From positions 25,802-89,801 of the forward strand of contig NZ_UTHA01000179.1 of NCBI RefSeq assembly GCF_900582195.1: a DNA stretch of 64,000 nucleotides, written 5' to 3'. Both the position numbers and the translations under genes were made by a program. Under the pieces are notes generated by a model. That model was not told the DNA's origin. It saw only the letters and a list, made by a program, of their open reading frames with translations, and ran no database searches. Below are positions 15,519 through 25,517 of the stretch, one piece after another; the stretch's first letter is position 1, and the number at the start of each line of letters is the position of its first letter. This DNA comes from Pseudomonas viridiflava. Lineage in GTDB: Bacteria > Pseudomonadota > Gammaproteobacteria > Pseudomonadales > Pseudomonadaceae.

Positions 15519-16223
15519 TCAGCGACTCAGGTTGTCATCCGGAATGTTCAGTTCGATGCCCATGCGTTGACCTTCTTGCAAAATATGCCGACGCATTTCC
15601 GCACTGGCCTGGGCGCTGTTCTTGCTGCGAATCGCGCGGACCACGGCTTCGTTTTCTTCCAGCCGCTCGGCCAGATGCTCCGGCGAATTACGCAGCACCT
15701 CGGCGCTCTGCTTGAGGGCGTTGCTGGTTTGCTGCACCACGCTCTGAAAGATCGGATTCGAGGTCAGGGTGAACAACTCTTCGTGGAAGGCGATGTAGGC
15801 GCTGACCCCGGCTTCGCTGTCGCCGGCCTCGAGGGCTTCACGCATGTCCATCAGGGTCAGGCGCAACTGGCCGACTTCCTTGCTGCTGATCGACTGCGCG
15901 ACCAGGCCGACGATAAACGGCTCAAGGGTGTAGCGCAGTTGCAGCACGTCTTCGAGGCTGGCCCCGGCCACTGCGCTGTCGTGGCTCTGGCTGTCGCTCG
16001 ATTGTGCGTCGAGCACGACCACGCCTTTGCCCGGCATCGAACGCACCAGGCCGAGTGTTTCCAGAACGATGACTGCTTCACGCAGGCTCGGACGGCTGAT
16101 GCCCAGTTGCTCGGCCAGTTCACGCTGGCCCGGCAGCATCTCACCGGAGCGCCACTGCCCACGGGCGAGGGCGGCGCGGAGTTTTTCTACGACTGAGTTG
16201 ACGACGGTTGATGTGGTAATCAC
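15519..16223 (-). CDS. FadR-subfamily GntR regulator, probable controller of the adjacent symporter
   Basis: A 234-residue regulator with an N-terminal GntR helix-turn-helix (about 8-75, SGEMLPGQRELAEQLGISRPSLREAVIVLETLGLV) and a C-terminal FCD domain (about 90-220). The LPGQRELAEQ form resembles PdhR/LldR/GlcC proteins, which sense organic acids. It starts at GTG. PdhR/LldR-type proteins bind GGT-N3-ACC palindromes, and two such sites lie in the promoter of the symporter gene directly upstream in the same operon. Control of that transporter by this protein is inference. The effector could be the transported dicarboxylate or a related acid. Confidence 0.88.
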   Translation of the reverse strand: MITTSTVVNSVVEKLRAALARGQWRSGEMLPGQRELAEQLGISRPSLREAVIVLETLGLVRSMPGKGVVVLDAQSSDSQSHDSAVAGASLEDVLQLRYTLEPFIVGLVAQSISSKEVGQLRLTLMDMREALEAGDSEAGVSAYIAFHEELFTLTSNPIFQSVVQQTSNALKQSAEVLRNSPEHLAERLEENEAVVRAIRSKNSAQASAEMRRHILQEGQRMGIELNIPDDNLSR

Positions 16224-16240
16224 TTGTCTTGCTCCATGTG

Positions 16241-16299
16241 CCTGTAGGGGCGCCGCAAATCACGATCAAAGATCGCAGCTTGCGGCTGCGCCTCCAGGG
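16241..16299. repeat. Second-family REP-like repeat between GntR and symporter genes
   Basis: The words gatcaaagatcgcagcttgcggc and cctgtaggggcgccgc resemble the other common fluorescent-Pseudomonas REP type (tgtaggcgctgccgcaggctgcgatc...). It fills most of the 82-base gap. A copy in the opposite sense lies near 33803. Confidence 0.6.
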
Positions 16300-16305
16300 G
16301 GGAAA

Positions 16306-17619
16306 TCAGAACTCCTGCTGGTGCGCCGGAGTTGCTGCTTTACGCGGCTGAAAGGTGTAGCCCTGCTGACCGCTGAGTACTTTGTTGGCGCGTTGCACGT
16401 CGATGTCTTTTTCCCAGCGGGCGATCGCAACCGTGGCGACGCAGTTGCCGATGAGATTGGTGAGTGCCCGGCCGATGCCCATGAACCAGTCCACTGCCAA
16501 CACCAGCACCAGACCGACCACCGGGATCGCCGGAATCGCCGTCAGCGTGGCCGCCAGAATCACCAGTGCCGAACCGGGAATACCGTGGGCGCCTTTGGAG
16601 GTAATCAGCGACACCAGCAGAATCGTCAGCAGATCGGTCATGGCCAGCGGAGTGCCGGTGGCGTTGGCGATGAAGACGATGGCCAACGTCAGGTAGATCG
16701 AGAAACCGTCGAGGTTGAACGAGTAGCCGGTCGGAATCACCAGACCCACGGTCGAGCTGCCAATGCCGAGGTGTTCGAGTTTTCGCATGATCTGTGGCAG
16801 CACGGCGTCGGACGATGCCGTGCCCATGACGATCAGCAGTTCTTCACGCAGATACTTCAACAGCGGCCACATGCGCAGGCCGGAAGCACGCATCACCAGA
16901 CCGAGAATCACGCTGACGAACGCGATGCAGGTCAGGTAGAACAAGCCGACCAGGCTACCCAAGTGTTGCAGGGAATCGAGGCCATATTTGCTGGTGGTAA
17001 AGGCGATAGCGCCGAACACGCCGATCGGTGCCAGACGCACGATCATGCCCATGATCCGGAAGATCACATGGCTCAGCTCGTTGATCAGGCGGGAGATCCC
17101 GGAAGCCGCTTCGCCGACCAGATTCAAGGCGCTGCCGAACAGCACCGAGAACAGCAGCACCTGCAGGATGTTGTTATCAGCAAAGGCGCCGATCACCGAG
17201 GTCGGGATCAGGTCCATCAGGAACTGCGTGGTGGTGTGCATGTGCTGGCTGCGTTCGGCGAGATCGCCCATGTCGGCCGCAGACAGTTGCTCCAGATGGA
17301 TATTCGCGCCGCTGCCAATGCCGGTGCTGAAGGCGAACACCAGACCGATCACCAGAGCGATGGTGGTCAACACTTCAAAGTAGATCACCGACTTGAGACC
17401 GATGCGCCCGACCTTCTTCAGATCGCCGGCACCGCTGATACCGCTGACCACCACGCAGAACACGATCAGGCCGATGAGCATCTTGATCAGTTTGATGAAG
17501 CCGTCGCCGAGCGGTTTGAGCTGGGCCGAGTATTCAGGAAGGGTCAGGCCGCAGACGATGCCGAGCATCAGTCCGAGAACCACTTGGAGGAAGATTGAAC
17601 GCGAGCACCATCTGAGCAT
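16306..17619 (-). CDS. DctA-family dicarboxylate/amino acid:cation symporter
   Basis: A 437-residue inner-membrane carrier of the DAACS family. Its N-terminus (LKPLGDGFIKLIKMLI) and the substrate-binding region (TASSDAVLPQ, then VIPTGYSFNLDG) are closest to C4-dicarboxylate carriers of the DctA type. DctA usually has SSSE where this protein has ASSD, so the exact substrate may differ. The start at 17619 (MLRWCSRSI) has agga upstream; 16 more codons are open. Two GntR genes follow on the same strand. Two GGT-N3-ACC sites lie 72 and 157 bases upstream of the start, which suggests control by an organic-acid sensor. Confidence 0.87.
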   Translation of the reverse strand: MLRWCSRSIFLQVVLGLMLGIVCGLTLPEYSAQLKPLGDGFIKLIKMLIGLIVFCVVVSGISGAGDLKKVGRIGLKSVIYFEVLTTIALVIGLVFAFSTGIGSGANIHLEQLSAADMGDLAERSQHMHTTTQFLMDLIPTSVIGAFADNNILQVLLFSVLFGSALNLVGEAASGISRLINELSHVIFRIMGMIVRLAPIGVFGAIAFTTSKYGLDSLQHLGSLVGLFYLTCIAFVSVILGLVMRASGLRMWPLLKYLREELLIVMGTASSDAVLPQIMRKLEHLGIGSSTVGLVIPTGYSFNLDGFSIYLTLAIVFIANATGTPLAMTDLLTILLVSLITSKGAHGIPGSALVILAATLTAIPAIPVVGLVLVLAVDWFMGIGRALTNLIGNCVATVAIARWEKDIDVQRANKVLSGQQGYTFQPRKAATPAHQQEF

Positions 17620-17690
17620 GGGAGGAATCCTGGTCGGTGTCCTGGCTGCCGTGCGCTTAGGGCGCATCAGATTCAGGACTTAATTATTGT

Positions 17691-17699
17691 GGTCTTACC
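17691..17699. promoter_or_regulatory. Candidate GntR operator, site 1 (GGTCTTACC)
   Basis: This GGT-N3-ACC palindrome matches the PdhR/LldR-type core and differs from site 2 by one base. It is centred 85 bp from site 2 (about eight helical turns) and lies about 72 bp upstream of the symporter start codon. Confidence 0.5.
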
Positions 17700-17772
17700 G
17701 GTATGTCCAGTGCGGGTGCAGTCTAGGCGCTGTTTTTTAGACATCGCAAGTGAAAATTGACGAATTGGCATG

Positions 17773-17787
17773 ACCGGTCTGACCAGT
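17773..17787. promoter_or_regulatory. Candidate GntR operator, site 2 (ACCGGTctgACCAGT)
   Basis: A 15-base near-perfect palindrome with the GGT-N3-ACC core, in the same spacer between glyA and the symporter. The repetition of GGTCTKACC in one promoter makes chance less likely. Confidence 0.55.
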
Positions 17788-17840
17788 TGTGCGGTGAGTC
17801 CCATTCTTGAGCGGTTCAGGCGTTTGAAAAAATTCAGGCG

Positions 17841-17873
17841 AAAAAAAACCGGCCAATCACTTGGCCGGTTTTT
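17841..17873 (-). terminator. Rho-independent terminator of glyA
   Basis: A 13-base stem (aaaaaccggccaa / ttggccggttttt) has the loop tcac. Read on the minus strand, it is followed by a run of U from the eight As at 17841-17848. It lies 23 bases after the glyA stop. Confidence 0.93.
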
Positions 17874-17896
17874 CATGCTGCGGATTTAACGTCGCA

Positions 17897-19150
17897 TCAA
17901 GCGCCGTATACCGGCAGTTTCTTGCAGATGGCTTTGACTTTCTCACGAACGGCGTCGATTACCGCTTCGTTGTTCAGGTCAGCCAGGATGTCGCAGATCC
18001 AGCCGGCCAGCTCTTTGCACTCGGCTTGCTTGAAGCCGCGAGTGGTCACAGCCGGAGTACCGAAGCGCAGGCCGGAAGTGACGAACGGCGAGCGTGGATC
18101 GTTTGGCACGGAGTTCTTGTTCACGGTGATGAACGCTTTGCCCAGAGCGGCGTCGGCGTCTTTACCGGAGATGTCCTGCTTGATCAGCGACAGCAGGAAC
18201 AGGTGGTTCTTGGTACCGCCGGAAACGACGTCGAAACCGCGCTCGATGAACACTTCGGCCATGGCCTGGGCGTTCAGCACCACTTGTTCCTGGTAGGCCT
18301 TGAACTCAGGCTGCAGCGCTTCCTTGAAGCAGATCGCTTTAGCGGCGATCACGTGCTCCAGCGGGCCACCCTGGGCGCCCGGGAATACTGCGGAATTCAG
18401 CTTCTTCTCGATGTCGGCGTTGGCGCGCGCCAGGATCAGACCGCCACGTGGACCGCGCAGGGTCTTGTGCGTGGTGGTGGTCACGACGTCAGCGAAAGGC
18501 ACCGGGTTCGGGTAAACGCCAGCGGCAACCAGACCGGCCACGTGAGCCATGTCGACGAACAGGTAAGCGCCAACCTTGTCTGCGATGGCGCGGAAACGCG
18601 GGAAGTCGAGAATCTGCGAGTACGCAGAGAAACCGGCGACGATCATTTTCGGCTTGTGCTCAACCGCCAGACGCTCGACTTCGTCGTAGTCGATCAGGCC
18701 GTTGGCGTCGATGCCGTACTGCACAGCGTTGTACAGCTTGCCGGAGGAGGAAACGCTGGCGCCGTGGGTCAGGTGACCACCGTGGGCCAGGCTCATGCCC
18801 AGAATGGTGTCGCCACCTTGCAGCAGGGCCAGGTAAACGGCGGCGTTGGCTTGCGAACCGGCGTGCGGCTGAACGTTGGCGTAATCGGCGCCGAACAGCT
18901 CCTTGGCGCGGTCGATGGCCAGTTGTTCAACGATGTCGACGTACTCGCAACCACCGTAGTAACGCTTGCCTGGGTAGCCTTCAGCGTACTTGTTGGTCAG
19001 GACCGAGCCTTGAGCTTCCATCACCGCTGGGCTGGTGTAGTTTTCCGAAGCGATCAGCTCAATGTGTTCTTCCTGACGCTGAGCTTCTTGCTCCATGGCG
19101 GCAAAAAGGTCGGCGTCGTACTTGGCAATAGTCAAATCACGGCTGAACAT
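17897..19150 (-). CDS. glyA: Serine hydroxymethyltransferase
   Basis: A PLP enzyme of 417 residues that interconverts serine and glycine with tetrahydrofolate, supplying one-carbon units. The signatures are IELIASENYTSP (about 30-41), GYPGKRYYGGCE (about 55-66) and the PLP lysine in VVTTTTHKTLRGPRGG (about 222-237). The start MFSRDLTIAK has gagga upstream. In PAO1 and KT2440 a glyA copy sits directly before morA on the same strand, as here; pseudomonads have more than one glyA, so this is the morA-linked one. A REP lies between the two genes. Confidence 0.96.
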   Translation of the reverse strand: MFSRDLTIAKYDADLFAAMEQEAQRQEEHIELIASENYTSPAVMEAQGSVLTNKYAEGYPGKRYYGGCEYVDIVEQLAIDRAKELFGADYANVQPHAGSQANAAVYLALLQGGDTILGMSLAHGGHLTHGASVSSSGKLYNAVQYGIDANGLIDYDEVERLAVEHKPKMIVAGFSAYSQILDFPRFRAIADKVGAYLFVDMAHVAGLVAAGVYPNPVPFADVVTTTTHKTLRGPRGGLILARANADIEKKLNSAVFPGAQGGPLEHVIAAKAICFKEALQPEFKAYQEQVVLNAQAMAEVFIERGFDVVSGGTKNHLFLLSLIKQDISGKDADAALGKAFITVNKNSVPNDPRSPFVTSGLRFGTPAVTTRGFKQAECKELAGWICDILADLNNEAVIDAVREKVKAICKKLPVYGA

Positions 19151-19327
19151 GGCGGTCCTCAAGGATCGGGGGCAGAAAAGGGGGGCATTCTAACCCAATG
19201 GGTTTTGGATGGCATATGAAACGACATCATGTCGCAGACAAGTGGCGTTCATGACAGATGTGCGGTGCTTTTGGAGGCCCCCACACTAACCGAGGGCAAC
19301 CTGCGATTTTGTGATCGACATCAATCC

Positions 19328-19353
19328 CTGTGGGAGCGAGCTTGCTCGCGAAT
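19328..19353. repeat. Single REP between morA and glyA
   Basis: One gtgggagcgagcttgctcgcgaa copy lies just beyond the morA stop, without an inverted partner. Confidence 0.85.
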
Positions 19354-19369
19354 GCCGCGCCGCAGATCT

Positions 19370-22300
19370 TCAGTCAAACATGAACAGCGCATCGTTACTG
19401 AACTGCGCCTCGAACCGCCCCGCCGGCATCGGTCGCCCGAACAGATAGCCCTGAACCTCATCGCAACCATGCTCACGCAGGAAGTCCAGCTGTTCATGGG
19501 TCTCCACACCCTCGGCAATCACCGCCAGATTGAGGCTGTGGGCCATGGCGATGATCGCCCGGGCGATCTGCGCGTCCTGCTCACCGGACGGCAAGCCATC
19601 GACGAATGTGCGGTCGATTTTCAGCACGTCGATCGGGAATTGCTTGAGGTAGTTCAGCGATGAATAACCAGTGCCGAAGTCATCGACCGCGATGCTCAGG
19701 CCAAGGTTTTTCAGCCCGGCGAGAATCTGCATCGCTTCGCTGACTTCGCGCATCAGGATACTTTCGGTCAGTTCCAGTTCCAGGCACGCCGGCGGCAGGC
19801 CGGTTTCGCGCAGGATCGTGGCGATCCGCGTGCCGAGCTGGCCATCGGAGAACTGCCGCGCCGAGATGTTTACCGACACTTTCGGCACGCGTACACGATT
19901 CTGGTGCCAGGTCTTCAACTGACGGCAGGCTTCGCTGATCACCCAATCGCCGACGTCCACCACCAGCCCGAGTTCTTCGAGCACTGGAATGAAATCCCCC
20001 GGCGGCACCAGCCCGCGACGCGGATGACGCCAGCGCAACAGCGCTTCGGCGCCAGTCAGGCGTTTGCCGTCACCGCTGAATTGCGGTTGGTAATACAGGA
20101 CGAATTCGTTTTGTTCCAAGGCATGGCGCAGGTCGCTTTCCAGCTCCAGACGCTCCAGCGCACTGGCGTTCATGTCGGCCTGATAGAACTGGAAGTTGTT
20201 CTTGCCGCGCTCCTTGGCGTGGTACATCGCGGTGTCGGCGTTCTTCATCAACTGGCTGAGTTCGTTGCCGTCCTGCGGACTCAGGGCGATGCCGATACTC
20301 GCGGTGACAAAGAACTCGCGGCCTTCAAGCACGAACGGTCGCACCAGGCTGCCGAGAATCTGTTCGGCGACATGAATCGCCCGGTTCAACGCCATTTCGC
20401 GGCTGGAACGATGTTGCAGCAGCAGCGTGAATTCGTCGCCGCCCATGCGCGCCACGGTGTCGTCATCATCGACGCAGGCCAGCAGGCGCGTGGCCATGTC
20501 TTTCAACATGCGGTCGCCGGCGGCGTGGCCGAGGGAGTCGTTGATCGGTTTGAAGCGGTCGAGGTCGAGGAACATCAGCACCACCCACGACTTCTGCCGT
20601 TCGGCCGATTGCAGCGCGGTGTGCAGGCGATCCTGGAACAGCGTGCGGTTCGGCAAATGAGTCAGGGCGTCGTAGTAGGCGAGACGGTGAATACGCTGCT
20701 CGCTGGCCTTGCGCTCGCTGATGTCGCTGAAGAAGCACACATAACTGGCCAGATCGCCTTCGTCGTCGAGCACCGCAGTGATGCCGACCCACGCCGGGTA
20801 ATGCTCGCCGTTGCGGCGCTTGAGCCAGACTTCGCCTTCCCAGGTGCTGTGCTGATGCAGTTGCTTGAGCACGTAACGCAGGTGCGCGTCTTGCTGTTCG
20901 TCGACGGTGAGCATGTTCGGCAATTGGTCGAGCACCTCGCTCACCGCGTAACCACTGACGCGGCTGAAGGCTTCGTTGGCCTGAACGATGTAACCGGCCG
21001 GGTCGGTGATCAGAATCGCCGAGGTCGAGTGCTCGAAAACCGTGGCGGCCATGCGCAGGTCTTTCTCGGCGCGGCGCTGTTGACTGATATCGCGACCGAC
21101 ACCGAGCACGCCTTCGAACGCGCCGTGCTCGTCCCACACCAGCACCAGCCGCAGCTCGATCGGGATCTTGCGGCCATCGGCGCGCAGGCAGTCGAATAGG
21201 AACAATTGCGTTTGCACCTGATTGCGCAACACCGCCAATTGCTCGGGCTTGTCCAGCGCCTTGCTGACCCGATCCATCAGCGTATAGATGCCGCTCAATT
21301 GCTGCGGGTTGGCGATGGTCGATTGCCAGCCGTTCTGGAAAATCCACTCGGCGTCATAACCCAGCACCGCCTGCACCGACGGGCTGACGTAGTTCAGCGA
21401 GAGCTTGCTGTCGGTGGAGAAGATCACGTCGCTGATGCTTTCGGCGAGCATGCGATAGCGCTGCTCGCTGTCGCGCAGGGATTCGCTGGCTTCGATCTGT
21501 TCGGTGATGTCCTTGGCCACGCCGATGATCCGCGTGACCTGATCGTGTTTGTCCCGGGCCAGGGCCTGTTCGCGAATGTCGAAGCGCCGCCATTTGCCGT
21601 CGCGATGGCGGAAGCGCAACTGGCATTGCAGCAACTGGCTGTAACCGGCGTGACGCTGCATCTGCCGCGAGCGATGGTAGTAGTCGGCATCCTCCGGGTG
21701 CAGGAGGATCTCCCAGAAGTACTCGCCCATCTGGTGCAGTTCGGTGCGGTTGTAGCCGAGGGTCTGGCCGAGGTGGTGGTTGCTGAAAATCATCCGCTGG
21801 CTGATCACGTCCTGCACATACAGATGATCCGGCACGGTGCGCACCACGTCCGACCAGAAACCTTCGCGTTCCAGCAGCGACAGTTCGATCAGCTTGCGGC
21901 TGGTGATGTCGTTGATGCTGAGGATCACCGCTTTGTAGTCGTGCTGTTCGTTGGGCAGGCGCAAGACCATCCACAGGTGCTGGTCGCGGCCATTGATGTC
22001 CGGCAGTCTGATTTCCAGTTCCAGCTGCTTTTGTTGCTGCAGGACGGCGTCGAGTACTTGATTGCCGATGGCGCACTGGCGATGGGGATGGCCGTCGATC
22101 AACAGTTGCCAGGCATGCTCGCAGGAGTTGACGTTGAGCAGTTGCAGTGCAACCTGATTGACCTCGGTGACGCGCAATTCCTGCAACAGTTGTTGGCGCT
22201 GCGCCGGTTGGTCGAGCCAGGCCTTGAGCTGGTCGCTGGTCTGGATCTGCGCCTTGTCGAACACCTGCTTGAGGCCGGACAGATCAAGCACACACAGCGC

Positions 22301-23218
22301 CACGCCGGTGCCTTCGAAAATGTCCTGATAGCGTCGGCGACCCTCATGCAACTGGCGCTGGCGGCGGCGCATGTTCAACAGCGCAATCACCGGCAGCATA
22401 GAGAAGGCCAGGCCCAGCAGGCATTTGCCGATGAACGCCGGCAGCAGTTCTTCGAGTACGCGCTGGCGGTCGAACAGGCCACGCAGTTGCCAGTCGCTGC
22501 TGCTCAGCGGCACGGTCAGCACGGTGTTGGCCATGTCGTCCGGACTCAGCACGCCGGGCCTGGCCGAAGGCTGCGCTTCGTCGCGGCTGATGATCTGATG
22601 GTTGAGGCGGTTTTCCACCAGCCACAACGGGCGGATGCCGGTTTCGCCCTGTTTGGTCAGCGAGTCGAAGAAGGTCGGGGTCAGGCGCAAGGCCCAATAA
22701 CCGCGCGTGCTGCCGCTGGCCTGATGCAGCAACAGATGCACCACCGAGCCGTCATCGGCGTTGCTGAAGTAATGCGCCTGAGCACGGCTGCGGCGTACCA
22801 GTTCGCTGAGGTAATCGGCGTCGTGGCTGTTGTCGGCACTGTCGCTGATGATTTTGCCGGAAGGGGTGAGCAGGGCCAGGCTGCGCAGGTCAGGCAAGGA
22901 TTGCTGGAGCTTGCGCAGCAGCGCCTGCTGTTCGTCGGCTGATTGCGGTTGTTCGACGATCGGTAGCAGATTGAGGGCGATCTGCGCGTTCAGCGCCATG
23001 TTCAGGCTGACCTGCGCGGCGAGGTCGGCGGTGTAATCGATGGTGTACTGACGCTGGTTTTTCTGGGTTTCGCGCAGTTGATCGAGCAGTTGCCAGAACA
23101 GCAATGCGAGCAACAAAAGCACGAGCGTCGCCAGCGCACCCTTTAATGTACCGCGCAGGGACGAGCCGGGCGCCGGTGGGGTGCTGCTCACAGAAGCTGG
23201 CGGAGTGACATTGGACAA
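19370..23218 (-). CDS. morA: Membrane c-di-GMP cyclase/phosphodiesterase with PAS repeats (MorA-like)
   Basis: A 1282-residue sensor enzyme. In order it has a membrane helix at about 29-46, a periplasmic sensor region to about 265, and a second helix at about 266-285. Roughly four PAS/PAC modules follow (about 295-850), then a GGDEF domain with intact GGDEF near 925 and an EAL domain (about 1030-1275). The EAL domain keeps EALLRW, DDFGTGYSSL near 1180 and EGVET, so both activities look possible. The product-inhibition RxxD site before GGDEF reads DDDD and is lost. MorA controls flagellar timing, biofilm and virulence traits in pseudomonads; the glyA neighbour supports the name. Translation starts at TTG with agga-like sequence upstream, and an out-of-frame ATG seven bases on is not used. 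Confidence 0.88.
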   Translation of the reverse strand: MSNVTPPASVSSTPPAPGSSLRGTLKGALATLVLLLLALLFWQLLDQLRETQKNQRQYTIDYTADLAAQVSLNMALNAQIALNLLPIVEQPQSADEQQALLRKLQQSLPDLRSLALLTPSGKIISDSADNSHDADYLSELVRRSRAQAHYFSNADDGSVVHLLLHQASGSTRGYWALRLTPTFFDSLTKQGETGIRPLWLVENRLNHQIISRDEAQPSARPGVLSPDDMANTVLTVPLSSSDWQLRGLFDRQRVLEELLPAFIGKCLLGLAFSMLPVIALLNMRRRQRQLHEGRRRYQDIFEGTGVALCVLDLSGLKQVFDKAQIQTSDQLKAWLDQPAQRQQLLQELRVTEVNQVALQLLNVNSCEHAWQLLIDGHPHRQCAIGNQVLDAVLQQQKQLELEIRLPDINGRDQHLWMVLRLPNEQHDYKAVILSINDITSRKLIELSLLEREGFWSDVVRTVPDHLYVQDVISQRMIFSNHHLGQTLGYNRTELHQMGEYFWEILLHPEDADYYHRSRQMQRHAGYSQLLQCQLRFRHRDGKWRRFDIREQALARDKHDQVTRIIGVAKDITEQIEASESLRDSEQRYRMLAESISDVIFSTDSKLSLNYVSPSVQAVLGYDAEWIFQNGWQSTIANPQQLSGIYTLMDRVSKALDKPEQLAVLRNQVQTQLFLFDCLRADGRKIPIELRLVLVWDEHGAFEGVLGVGRDISQQRRAEKDLRMAATVFEHSTSAILITDPAGYIVQANEAFSRVSGYAVSEVLDQLPNMLTVDEQQDAHLRYVLKQLHQHSTWEGEVWLKRRNGEHYPAWVGITAVLDDEGDLASYVCFFSDISERKASEQRIHRLAYYDALTHLPNRTLFQDRLHTALQSAERQKSWVVLMFLDLDRFKPINDSLGHAAGDRMLKDMATRLLACVDDDDTVARMGGDEFTLLLQHRSSREMALNRAIHVAEQILGSLVRPFVLEGREFFVTASIGIALSPQDGNELSQLMKNADTAMYHAKERGKNNFQFYQADMNASALERLELESDLRHALEQNEFVLYYQPQFSGDGKRLTGAEALLRWRHPRRGLVPPGDFIPVLEELGLVVDVGDWVISEACRQLKTWHQNRVRVPKVSVNISARQFSDGQLGTRIATILRETGLPPACLELELTESILMREVSEAMQILAGLKNLGLSIAVDDFGTGYSSLNYLKQFPIDVLKIDRTFVDGLPSGEQDAQIARAIIAMAHSLNLAVIAEGVETHEQLDFLREHGCDEVQGYLFGRPMPAGRFEAQFSNDALFMFD

Positions 23219-23503
23219 GCTGTGATCCTGCGATTTGGCTGGACTGGCGCGACGTGCACTATAAGCCGGACGCCCAAAGGGCGGCTAGCATGCCTTGAGT
23301 CGTGGCGAAGTGCCAGCCCCGCGCGGCTGGACTGCCACTGGTCAATCAGGTAGCTTTGCCGGTTACGCGGGAGCGTTCCAGCTCCTAGACTCAGACTTTT
23401 TCAGCGCGCACGCATTGATAACCATCAAGTGAACGACGCGCATGGTCTGGCCGGGCATCGCCTGCGCTGCAATCATTCATCTGTCACTGACCCAAGGTTC
23501 TCC

Positions 23504-25168
<1,665 letters not shown>

Positions 25169-25190
25169 TATCGGGTTGGTTGCATAAAAG

Positions 25191-25218
25191 AACGGAGCCT
25201 TCGGGCTCCGTTTTTTTT
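25191..25218 (+). terminator. Rho-independent terminator of ettA
   Basis: The stem aacggagcc / ggctccgtt has a ttcg tetraloop and is followed by a T-run. It lies 22 bases after the ettA stop. Confidence 0.95.
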
Positions 25219-25251
25219 GCCTGGTTTTTTTCAGGTTTACCGAATCGCGCC

Positions 25252-25319
25252 CTTCGCGAGCAAGCTCGCTCCCACAGGGGAACGCATTTCAAATGTGGGA
25301 GCGAGCTTGCTCGCGAAGG
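25252..25319. repeat. REP pair between ettA and gdhA
   Basis: Two inverted arms (ttcgcgagcaagctcgctccc and its complement) are separated by about 22 bases. This outward arrangement has a shorter middle than the other pairs. The rest of the 349-base gap holds the ettA terminator and the gdhA promoter region, with nothing else recognisable. Confidence 0.9.
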
Positions 25320-25517
25320 CGGTATAACTTTTGGTGCGGATCTCAAGTTTGGTCTCACCATTCAGGTGCAATACGGGCCGAAATCCATCCGAATTTATAT
25401 CCTGTGCACCATTTAATTTCATAACTGCGACATTTTGCTCTGTTCCTGTGCGCATTTCGTTTGTTACAGTCCGGCCCAATCTCCTCCAACGACAATAAAT
25501 TTGCCGAGACTTTTCCC

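Noticed and set aside
16306..17619. Naming the symporter dctA
   Set aside because: The key serine motif is ASSD rather than SSSE, and the linked regulators are GntR type, not DctB/DctD. Only the family is safe.
17673..17876. Short minus-strand frame between glyA and the symporter
   Set aside because: It runs through the glyA terminator and both candidate operators, and its translation is not protein-like.
21206..22942. Long plus-strand frame inside morA
   Set aside because: It is a shadow of the GC-rich minus-strand gene; there is no ribosome-binding site and no recognisable domain.
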